From assembly GCA_035048485.1 (NCBI GenBank), contig CM068583.1:25478841-25542840 (forward strand): a stretch of DNA of 64,000 nucleotides, read 5' to 3'. Shown here piece by piece: positions 1 through 10,185 of this stretch; within the stretch, counting starts at the first letter, position 1, and each line of letters starts with the position of its first letter. The notes under the pieces were generated by a model. The model searched no databases, was not told the origin of the DNA, and was given only the letters and a program-made list of their open reading frames with translations. This stretch comes from Pteria penguin. Taxonomy: Eukaryota; Mollusca; Bivalvia; Pterioida; Pteriidae. Made by a program: the position numbers and the translations under genes.

Positions 1-406
1 TTGTTTATTCCAGCAGAGTGGCAATTCAAGGTCAAACATCTGTACACGCGAAATACCTTGCGTAAGTTAATAAATAAACAACATAAAGCGGGGAGTAAGG
101 ACTGGAGATCTAGGTTACACGTGCAGATTGTACTAAGTGTGACTGTCCTACATGTTTCTTGTTTCAAATATATGGTTAAGAGTAGTCGATATTGTGCGAT
201 GTAGGCTTCAGTACAATGTATATAATGTAAATCGCTGTTACTTACAATTTCTGCAAGTAGATTGCGCAATGTGGATACCATCACTAAAGATCAGATATCT
301 GGATCGTGAAAAAGAATTGTGTATTAGAGTAGGAGATCCCAGCTTCGCTGCTTCGACTTTAACTTGTGAAACCTACTCGTTGCTTTAGCAACGAGCTCGT
401 TTCTAG
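1..406 (+). mobile_element. 3' end of a type C Helentron-like unit (partial)
   Basis: This is the last 406 bp of a unit that begins outside the window. It matches 14282-14687 almost base for base, so it belongs to the divergent C class. It ends in a terminal hairpin different from the rest of the array: CTCGTTGC at 376-383, loop TTTA, GCAACGAG at 388-395, a 7-nt spacer, then CTAG at 403-406 followed by TTA. The order hairpin, short spacer, CTAG, T is that of Helitron-superfamily 3' ends. I see no GGAAGACCC subterminal repeat before the hairpin, unlike the A and B classes. No coding potential is recognised. Confidence 0.75.
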
Positions 407-605
407 TTAGGGTCTTCCGATTCCATCGGAAGACCCTTCTGTTATTGTGAGGTTTTTTCTTTACATTTGTTATTATTATTATTAGGGTCTTCCGATTCCA
501 TCGGAAGACCCTTTTGTTTTTGTGAGGTTTTTTCTTTACATTTGTTATTAGGGTCTTCCGATTCCATCGGAAGACCCTTCTGTTATTGTGAGGTTTTTTC
601 TTTAC

Positions 606-664
<59 letters not shown>

Positions 665-2477
665 CAATCACTTTTTTGAGTGCAATTTTCTCAGAAACGG
701 CTTCACTGTCAACATTTTTGTTCTCCTTTACTTACTAATAAAGCAAAACTTGATAGATTTAAAAGAAAATTTTGCTAAAATTCAAGATCTAAGAAAAGTT
801 ACGTAACAGTTTCTAATTTTTTAAATCTCTAAAGTATAACTTTTATTATGCAAGCTAGATTCCTCAAATTTTCTGTTTGATGTTGTGCAGATGTAGTTCT
901 TGACATCCGAATTAACGCCGATTAGGTAACTATTATAGCTAAGACGCTGTAAAGGTTTAAAATTTTCAACTTATTACGTAATTTCAAAAAACTTTTATTT
1001 TAAGCTTTAGGGCTGCAAAAATATTGCCAAACGATTTAGAGGGTCAATATAAGGGTAAAAACAGTTATTTCAAAGTTTTAAATTCATTTTTGAGAAGGTT
1101 TTAAATTTTCTTTAATAAAATGTTTTTTATTTAAGCTAGACTCCCCAAATTTTCTTTATAATGTTGTACAGGTGTAGATCTTGACAACCAACTTAACGCC
1201 GATTATGTAACTTTTACGGTAAAGGCGCTATTTGTGTTTAAAGTTTTTAAACTCATTACGTAACTTTAAAACTTTTTTATTTTAGGACCTACCGTTAAAA
1301 AAATATTACAAAACGATTTAAAATGTCAATTTCATGGTGTAGGAGGTTTTTAAAATATTTTTTATCCATTTTTAATTGAGAAATTTAAGATTTTCACAAA
1401 TTTGGTTAGTTACGTAATTGCTTCATAACTTGCTTATTTTTCGTCATATGATCAAGAAAAAACCATACAGCACGTGAGAAGGGTTTTCTCTTTTAAATGA
1501 TATTTTCAAAAACATTGTCATATTTGCCCCCTTCCCTCTAGCGTGCGCAGACCTTATCGAGAGAGGGTCTTAAATAGCCGAAATTTCACCCCGATACTTC
1601 AATTCCATTTTCAGAAAAACGGATTTATCTACATACTTTATATTTTCGGTATAGACTCTCGAAGACACTGTTACCCGTTTAAGAAAAAAAAAATTTCAAA
1701 AATAAAAGTTTTCAAAAACATTACATAACAATGAGTAAAATTTTTAATTCTCCGCCATACAGCGTTATTTTAAATGCTAGAGTATTCAAATTTTATTTGT
1801 CATATTCTCTAGGTTCATATCTTTAAAAAATTCATCGGCCGATAATATCTATCTTTTTTAGTTTGGCCGCTATTTCAATTTAAAGTTTTTAAATAATTAC
1901 GTAATTTGCAAAAACATTTTATTTTTTAGTCTTATCGTTTCCAAAACTTCACCAAACGATTTTCCGTACCGATTTCAGTATGAAACATGTTTCTTAGTAT
2001 TTGAAAGTGAGCGATTTAAAGGATTTTTAAAAAAAATACCTTATTTGCGTAACTTTCATGTTTTTTCTTATTTGTCGTATTAACAAAGTATAAAAAGGAG
2101 AGTTTGAGAATGTATTTTGAATTCGAATTCTTAAACAAAAATCACATTTTTTGCACTCTACCCGCTACTGATGAACAAGGCAATAAAAAAATCTTGTCCG
2201 AGCGTCGGGATTACATCTAAGAGAAGCGCGGTGAATTTCCCTTGCTATATACCGACTTCATACGGGTTTGTTAGTGATGGGGAAAGCGCAGTAACTCGCG
2301 ATTAATTCAATCGCGATTAATTCAATCGAGAGTTACGGCGCTTTGTCCGTGGAATGTTTAATCGACTGTTATAATGGAGAGCCGTAATATGTATGATTTC
2401 TTTAACTTGATTTTCAATTTATTTCCTCTAGATAATACTTTTTTCAATTTTAATTATTAATTAATTTGATTGCTTGA

Positions 2478-2511
<34 letters not shown>

Positions 2512-2650
2512 GTTTTTTTTGTGTGTAAAGTACATTTAAGTCATTCTCCTGATCTTTTTTCTTTCTTTCCTTCGTTCTATCTACTTATTTTTCTTTTTTT
2601 TTCTAAAGAGGAAGACCCGCCCTGTTGCCTCGGCAACAGGTAAGCTCTAG
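407..2650 (+). mobile_element. Unit U1: long type A non-autonomous Helentron-like unit with three 5' cassettes
   Basis: The unit opens with three tandem copies of the 5' cassette. Their 27-nt hairpins lie at 410-436, 485-511 and 551-577, each followed by a T-rich segment and TTA repeats. The third leads into a long (TTA)n run ending near 663. The body has three related blocks, each with a GCTAGA..TCCTCAAATTTT box, a CGCCGATTA box and TTACGTAA-like palindromes. The tail carries a run of 22 G at 2491-2512. The 3' end has GGAAGACCC, the hairpin CCTGTTGCC/GGCAACAGG at 2621-2640 and CTAG at 2647-2650. There is no transposase, so it would need proteins supplied in trans. Confidence 0.8.
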
Positions 2651-4349
2651 TTATTATTATTATTATTCTCAGCACTTTGACTGCATTTTTCTCAAAAACG
2701 GCTAGACCAACAATCTTTTTATCGCGGCTTCTTGCTTGATGAGCCAGGGGAAATTGATTGATAAGAAAAAAATATCGAAATATTATGGTTTTAAAGAAAA
2801 TTACGTAATAGGCCTAAATTTTTTTATTTTCTCAAAAACAAGTTTATTATTTTAAATAGATTCCTCAAATTTTCATTCTCAAATTTGACAGGTGTGTCCT
2901 TGACAATGAAATCAACGCCGATTATATACTATTAACGGTTAAGCCGTTATTAAAATTTAAAAATTACGTAATTTTTAAACTGCTTAGTTTTAAGTCTAAG
3001 CATTTTAAAAATGGTATAGAACGATTTAGAATGTCAATTTCATGATAAAAAAGTTTCTTTTAATATTTGAAATCCATTTTTAAATGAGAAATTTAAGTTT
3101 TTCACAAATTTGGTTAGTTACGTAATTGCTTCATAACTTTCTTAGTTTTTATCATATGATCACCAAAATGTAATCAGTAACGGAGAAGGGTTAGCGCTTT
3201 TGAATTTTATTTTCAAAAACATCGAAATATTTGCCCCCTTCCCTCTATCGTCGGACAACCCTATCGAGAGAGGGTCTTAAAACGCCGAAATTTTACCCCG
3301 ATTTTTCAATTCCATTTTCTGAAAAACGGATTTATGTACAAATTTTATACTATAGTTATAGACTCTCAGAGACATCGTTACCCGTTTAAGTAAAAAAAAA
3401 ATCAAAAATTAAAGTTTTCAAAAACATTACATAACAATGAGTAAAATTTTTAATTCTCCGCCATACAGCTTTATTTTAAATGCTAGACTATTTAAATTTT
3501 ATCTGTCATATTCTCTCGGTTCATATCTTTAAAAAATTCATCGGCCGATAATATCTATCTTTTTTAGTTTGGCCGCTATTTCAATTTAAAGTTTTTAAAT
3601 AATTACGTAATTTGCAAAAACATTTTATTTTTAGTCTTATCGTTTCCAAAACTTCACCAAACGATTTTCCGTACCGATTTCAGTATGAAACATGTTTCTC
3701 AGTATTTGAAAGTGAGCGATTTAAAGGATTTTTAAAAAAAATACCTTATTTGCGTAACTTTCATGTTTTTTCTTATTTGTCGTATTAACAAAGTTTAAAA
3801 AGGAGAGTTTGAGAATGTATATTGAATTCGAATTCTTAAACAAAAATCACATTTTTTGCACTCTACCCGCTACTGATGAACAAGGCAATAAAAAAAATCT
3901 TGTCCGAGCGTCGGGATTACATCTAAGAGAAGCGCGGTGAATTTCCCTTGCTAAATACCGACTTCAAACGCGTATGATAGTGACGGGGAAAGCGCAGTAA
4001 CTCGCGATTAATTCAATCGCGATTAATTCAATCGAGAGTTACGGCGCTTTGTCCGTGGAATGTTTAATCGACTGTTATAATGGAGAGCCGTAATATGTAT
4101 GATTTCTTTAACTTGATTTTCGATTTATTTCTTCTAGATAATACTTTTTTCAATTTTAATTATTAATTAATTTGATTGCTTGAGGGGTTTTTTTTTGGGG
4201 GGGGGGGGGGTATTTTTGTGTGTAAAGTACATTGAAGTCATTCTCCTGATCTTTTTTCTTTTTTTCCTTCGTTCTATCTACTTATTTTTCTTTTTTTCGT
4301 TCGAGAGAGGAAGACCCGCCCTGTTGCCTCGGCAACAGGTAAGCTCTAG
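2651..4349 (+). mobile_element. Unit U2: short type A unit
   Basis: A 1699-bp two-block unit. It has no 5' hairpin cassette: the previous CTAG passes straight into (TTA)n. The tail has a T8G14 tract around 4189-4210 and then the standard 3' end, with CTAG at 4346-4349. It is nearly identical to U13 (23792-25561), including the unusual TTCGTTCGAGAGAGG just before the terminal hairpin. That suggests a recent copy or gene conversion between units about 21 kb apart. Confidence 0.8.
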
Positions 4350-6049
4350 TTATTATTATTATTATTATTATTCTTATTCTCAGCACTTTGACTGCATTTT
4401 TCTCAAAAACGGCTAGACCAACAATCTTTTTATCGCGGCTTCTTGCTTGATGAGCCAGGGGAAATTGATTGATAAGAAAAAAATATCGAAATATTATGGT
4501 TTTAAAGAAAATTACGTAATAGGGCCAATTTTTTTTATTTTCTCAAAAACAAGTTTATTATTTTAGATAGATTCCTCAAATTTTCATTCTCAAATTTGAC
4601 AGGTGTGTCCTTGACAATGAAATCAACGCCGATTATCTACTTTTAACGGTTAAGCCGTTATTAAAATTTAAAAATTACGTAATTTTTAAACTGCTTTGTT
4701 TTAAGTCTAAGCATTTTAAAAATGGTATAGAACGATTCAGAATGTGAATTTCATGATAAAAAAGTTTCTTTTAATATTTGAAATCCATTTTTAAATGAGA
4801 AATTTAAGTTTTTCACAAATTTGGTTAGTTACGTAATTGCTTCATAACTTTCTTAGTTTTTATCATATGATCACCAAAATGTAATCAGTAAAGGAGAAGG
4901 GTTAGCGCTTTTGAATTATATTTTCAAAAACATCGAAATATTAGCCCCCTTCCCTCTATCGTCGGACAACCCTATCGAGAGAGGGTCTTAAAACGCCGAA
5001 ATTTTACCCCGATTTTTCAATTCCATTTTCTGAAAAAACGGATTTATGTACAAATTTTATACTATAGTTATAGACTCTCAGAGGACATCGTTACCCGTTT
5101 AAGTAAAAAAAAAATCAAAAATTAAAGTTTTCAAAAACATTACATAACAATGAGTAAAATTTTTAATTCTCCGCCATACAGCTTTATTTTAAATGCTAGA
5201 CTATTTAAATTTTATCTGTCATATTCTCTAGGTTCATATCTTTAAAAAATTTATCGGCCGATAATATCTATCTTTTTTAGTTTGGCCGCTATTTCAATTT
5301 AAAATTTTTAAATAATTACGTAATTTGCAAAAACATTTTATTTTTAGTCTTATCGTTTCCAGAACTTCACCAAACGATTTTCCGTACCGATTTCAGTATG
5401 AAACATGTTTCTCAGTATTTGAAAGTGAGCGATTAAAAGGATTTTTTAAAAAAATACCTTATTTGCGTAACTTTCATGTTTTTTCTTATTTGTCGTATTA
5501 AAAAAGTATAAAAAGGAGGGTTTGAGAATGTATTTTGAATTCGAATTCTTAAACAAAAATCACATTTTTTGCACTCTACCCGCTACTGATGAACAAGGCA
5601 ATAAAAAAATCTTGTCCGAGCGTCGGATTTACATCTAAGAGAAACGCGGTGAATTTCCCTTGCTAAATACCGACTTCAAACGCGTATGATAGTGACGGGG
5701 AAAGCGCAGTAACTCGCGATTAATTCAATCGCGATTAATTCAATCGAGAGTTACGGCGCTTTGTCCGTGGAATGTTTAATCGACTGTTATAATGGAGAGC
5801 CGTAATATGTATGATTTCTTTAACTTGATTTTCGATTTATTTCCTCTAGATAATACTTTTTTCAATTTTAATTATTAATTAATTTGATTGCTTGAGGGTT
5901 TTTTGGGTTTTTTTTGGTGGGGGGAGGGGGGGGGGGGGGTATTCTCCTGATCTTTTTTCTTTCTTTCCTTCGTTCTATCTATTTATTTTTCTTTTTTCTT
6001 TCGAGAGAGGAAGACCCGCCCTGTTGCCTCGGCAACAGGTAAGCTCTAG
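4350..6049 (+). mobile_element. Unit U3: short type A unit
   Basis: A 1700-bp two-block unit without a 5' cassette. The poly-G tract near 5922-5939 is interrupted by single A and T bases, and about 20-30 bp downstream of it, present in other A units, is missing. The 3' end is standard, with CTAG at 6046-6049. The conserved core box (the palindrome ATCGGCCGAT, then a TTTGGCCGCT motif and TTACGTAA) is at about 5250-5330. Confidence 0.8.
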
Positions 6050-8230
6050 TTATTATTATTATTATTATTTTTATTCTTAGCACTTTTTTGACCGCAAATT
6101 TCTCAGAAACGGCTTCACTGTCAATATTTTTGTTCAGCTTTTCTTACTAATAAAGCAAAACTTGATAGATTTAAAAGAAAATTTTGCTAAAATTCATGTT
6201 CTGAGTAAAATTATATAACAATTTGTAATTTTTAAAATCTCTCAACTATAACTTTTATTATGCAAGCTAGATTCCTGAAATTTTCTCTATGATGTTGTAC
6301 AGGTGTAGTTCTTGACAATCGAATTAATTCCGATTAGGTAACTATTATAGTTAAGAAGCCATAAGAGTTTAAAATTTTCAACTTATTACGTAATTTAAAA
6401 AAAAATTTATTTTAAGCTTAAGAGCTGCAAAAATGTTGCCAAACGATTTAGAAGGTCAATATAAGGGTAAAAACAGTTATTTTAAAATTTTAAATTCATT
6501 TTTGAGAAGGTTTTAAATTTTCTTTAATAAAATGTTTATTATTTAAGCTAGACTCCCCAAAATTTCTTTATAATGTTGTACAGGTGTAGATCTTGACAAC
6601 CAACTTAACGCCGATTATGTAACTTTTACGGTAAAGGCGCTATTTGTGTTTAAAGTTTTTAAACTCATTACGTAACTTTAAAACTTTTTTATTTTAGGTA
6701 TTAGCGTTAAAAAAATATTACAAAACGATTTAGAATGTCAATTTCATGGTGTAAGAGGTTTTTAAAATATTTTTTATCCATTTTTAATTGAGAAATTTAA
6801 GATTTTCACAAATTTGGTTAGTTACGTAATTGCTTCATAACTTGCTTATTTTTCGTCATATGATCAAGAAAAAACCATACAGCACGTGAGAAGGGTTTAC
6901 TCTTTTAAATGATATTTTCAAAAACATCGAAATATTTGCCCCCTTCCCTCTAGCGTTGGTAGACCCTATCGAGAGAGGGTCTTAAAACGCCGAAATTTCA
7001 CCCCGATTTTTCAATTCCATTTTCTGAGAAACGGTTTTATGTACACACTTCATATTGTGTCTATCGACTTTCACAGGCACCGTTACCCGTTTAAGTGAAA
7101 AAAAATTACAAAATCAAACTTTTCAAAAATATTACGTAATAATTAGTAAAATTTTAAATTTTCCCCTTTATAGCATTATTTTTTATGCTACACTTTCCAA
7201 ATTTGAACTGTCATATTCTCTAGGTTCATATCTTCACAAAATTCATCGGCCGATAATATCTATCTATTTTAGTTTAGCCGCTATTTCAGTTTAAATTTTT
7301 TAAAAATTACGTAATTTGCAAAACTTCTTTTATTTTTAGTCCTATCGTTTCCAGAGTATTACGAAACGATTTTCCGTAACCATTTCAGTATGAAATAAGT
7401 TTCTCAGTATTTGAAAGTGAGCAATTTAAAGATTTCTTTAAAAAATATCTTATTTGCGTAACTTTCTAGTATTTTTTTATTCTTCGTATGAACAAAGAAT
7501 AAAAACGAGTGTTTCAGAAAGAATTTGAATTCGAATATTAAACAAAAATAACATTTTTTTTCTCTCTCTCTCTACCCGCTACTGATGAAGAACGCAATAA
7601 ACAAATCTTCTCCGAGCGTCGGGATTACACATTAGAAGAGCGCGTTGAATTTGCCTTGCTTAATACCTCGCACAGCGCCGCTCCTATAGAGACGGGAAAA
7701 GCGCAGTAACTCGCGATTAATTATTAATTCATTCGCGAGGTACTGCGCTTTCCCTGTGGAATATCTAATCGGCAATTATAAAGGAATCCCTCAATATGTA
7801 TGTTTACTTAAATTTGAGTTTCTTTATCTCCTTACTATAGTAGTCATCTCAGTGCTATACGTACAGCTAACGTGACCTTTGAAATAAATGCGTAATACAC
7901 ACTCTCTATCCAGCTTTGTCGCATTACGTCACCACGCTTCTGAATGGGAATTCTGTAATACACAGACTTTCTGTAGCTGGATTCATGCCGCTTTAATTAC
8001 ATGAGTGTGTTTACATAGTGTCTCGGCGAGATATATACATGTATCTATGTATATACTTCTCATTTGTCCTAATCGGCACATCTATGATGCCGCAATAAAT
8101 GCGTATACTCATTGCAGTATCTCGTTTCTTTTTTCTTTTTTTTTTTCCTTCTTTCTACGTACATATTTTTCTTTTTTTTTTTCTAAAGAGGAAGACCCGC
8201 CCTGTTGCCTCGGCAACAGGTAAGCTCTAG
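6050..8230 (+). mobile_element. Unit U4: long type B unit
   Basis: A 2181-bp three-block unit without a 5' cassette. It carries the B tail (about 7800-8180), which has no poly-G and instead holds GTATACTCATTGCAG-type sequence and ATACATGTATCTATGTATAT. The subterminal hairpin GGGAAAAGCGCAGTAACTCG / CGAGGTACTGCGCTTTCCC spans about 7687-7752, just after a reading frame that ends in Gly-Lys-Ala-Gln-stop. The 3' end is standard, with CTAG at 8227-8230. Confidence 0.78.
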
Positions 8231-10185
8231 TTATTATTTGGGTCTTCCGATTCCATCGGAAGACCCATTTGTTATTGTGATGTTTTTTCTTTACATTTGT
8301 TATTATTATTTTTTTTCTTATTCCAAACAGGTTTTGACTACAATTTTCTCAGCAACGGCTTTACCAGTAATCTTTTTTTCTCTTTTACGTTGTTTTCAAA
8401 CTTAAAATTACTAGATTTATAAGAAAAGTTTTGAAAAATTCCGGTTTTAAAGAAAATTACAGAGCCATATTTAATTTTTAAACTTTCTCAAATAAAACGT
8501 TTATTATTTAAGCTAGACTCCTCTAACTTTCTCTTTAATGTTGTACAGGTGTAGGTCCTGACAACCGAATTTACGCCGATTATGTAACTATTAGGATAAA
8601 GACGCTATTTGTGTTTAAAGTTTTTAAACTCATTACGTAATTTTCAAACTCGTTTATTCTAAGTCCTAGCGTAACAAAAAGAAAACAAAACGATTTGGAA
8701 TGTCAATTTCAGCTTGAAAAAAGGTGTTTTAATATTTTAACATTATTTTTAAGTGAGAAATTTAAGATTTTCAAAAATTTGGTTAGTTGCGTAATTGCTT
8801 CATAACTTGCTTATTTTTCGTCGTATGATCACAAAAACCAATACAGCACTAGAGAAGGGTTTACTCTTTTGAACTTTTTTTTTAAAACCATCGAAATATT
8901 TGCCCCCTTCCCTCTGGCGTCTGCAAACCTTATCGAGAGGGGGTCTGAAATCGCCAAAATTTCACCCCGATTTTTCAATTCCATTTTCTGAGAAACAGTT
9001 TTATCTACACGCTTCATATTTTTACTACATACTTTCACCGGCACCGTTACCCGTTTAGATAAAAAAAAATTTGAAAATCGATGCTTTTTTTTAAGATTAC
9101 GTAACAATTAGTTAAATTTTAAATTCTCCACTAACAGCGTTATTTTTAATGCTACACTATCCAAATTTGAACTATCATATTTTCTAGGTTCATATCTTCA
9201 CAAAATTCATCGGCCGATAATATCTATCTCTTTTAGTTTGGCCGCTATTTCAATTTAAAGTTTTTAAATAATTACGTAATTTGCAAAATTTGTTTATTTT
9301 TAGTCCTATCGTTTCCAGAGTATTACGAAACGATTTTCCGTAACGATTTCAGTATGAAACACGTTTCTCAGTATTTGAAAGTGAGCAATTTAAAGATTTT
9401 TAAAAAATAACCTACTTGCGTAACTTTCATGTATTTTCTTATTCTCCGTATGAACAAAGAATAAAAACGAGAGTTTGAGAAAGAATTTGAATTTGAATTC
9501 TTAAACAAAAATATCATTTTTTGCACTTTACCCGCTACTGATGAACAACGCAATAAACTAATCTACTCCGAGCGTCGGGATTACACATTAGAGAAGCGCG
9601 TTGAATTTGCCTTGCTTAATACCTCGCACAGCGCCGCTCTTATCGAGACGGGGAAAGCGCAGTAACTCGCGATTAATTATTAATTCAATCGCGAGTTACT
9701 ACGCTTTCACCATGGAATATCTAATCGACAAGTATAAAGGAAGCCTACAATATGTATGTTTTACCTAAATTTGAGTTTCTTTATCTCCTTACTATAGTAG
9801 TCATCTCAATGGTATGTATACAGCTAACTTGACCGTTTAAATGCGCAATACACACACTCTATCAAGCTATGCCGCATTACGTCACCACGCTTGTGAATAG
9901 GAATTCTGTAATACACAGACTTTCTATAGCTGGATTCATGCCGCTTTAATTACATGAGTATGTTTACATAGTGTCTCGGTGAGATATATACATGTATCTA
10001 TGTATATACTTCTCCTTTCTCCTAATCGGCATATCTATGATGCCGCAATAAATATACTCATTGCAGTATCTCGTTTCTTTTTTCTTTTTTTTTTTCCCCC
10101 TTCTTTCTACCTGCATATTTTTCTTTTTTTTTTTTTTCTAAAGAGGAAGACCCGCCCTGTTGCCTCGGCAACAGGTAAGCTCTAG
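8231..10185 (+). mobile_element. Unit U5: two-block type B unit with one 5' cassette
   Basis: A 1955-bp unit. One 5' hairpin cassette (8240-8266) follows the previous CTAG. The two-block body is most like U10, U16 and U17. Its B tail (about 9740-10140) is closest to that of U17. A 67-codon frame is open at 9465-9665. It runs directly into the 5' arm of the subterminal hairpin. The 3' end is standard, with CTAG at 10182-10185. Confidence 0.78.
9465..9665 (+). other. Conserved open frame inside array units (representative copy in U5), possible captured coding fragment
   Basis: This frame is open for 66 codons before TAA, between an upstream in-frame TAA at 9462-9464 and the stop at 9663-9665. 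It has no ATG near its start. The central part reads ATDEQRNKLIYSERRDY and the end reads LNTSHSAALIETGKAQ. The last codons lie in the 5' arm of the subterminal hairpin. The same frame stays open in U4, U10, U15 and U16, in a diverged and longer form in U7, and in a shortened version in the hybrid units U8 and U11. Most A units share one TAA after RRDYI. I recognise no protein family. It may be a captured exon or simply a conserved non-coding box that happens to be open. Confidence 0.35.

Noticed and set aside
410..577. Three hairpins separated by similar spacers, resembling a small CRISPR array
   Set aside because: Spacers are the same T-rich and TTA sequence rather than unique, the context is eukaryotic, and there are no cas genes.
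324..806. Frames with long runs of Ile, Leu or Tyr near (TTA)n tracts, here and at 57509-57874
   Set aside because: They are translations of the (TTA)n microsatellite and of the hairpin cassettes.
4180..4416. Gly-rich open frames running through the poly-G tracts of type A units
   Set aside because: They are produced by the homopolymers; length and frame vary with G number from unit to unit.
7610..7760. GC-rich block with hairpin, considered as tRNA or SINE head
   Set aside because: No A and B box pair with the right spacing and no cloverleaf can be formed. The hairpin is explained by the 22-bp inverted repeat.
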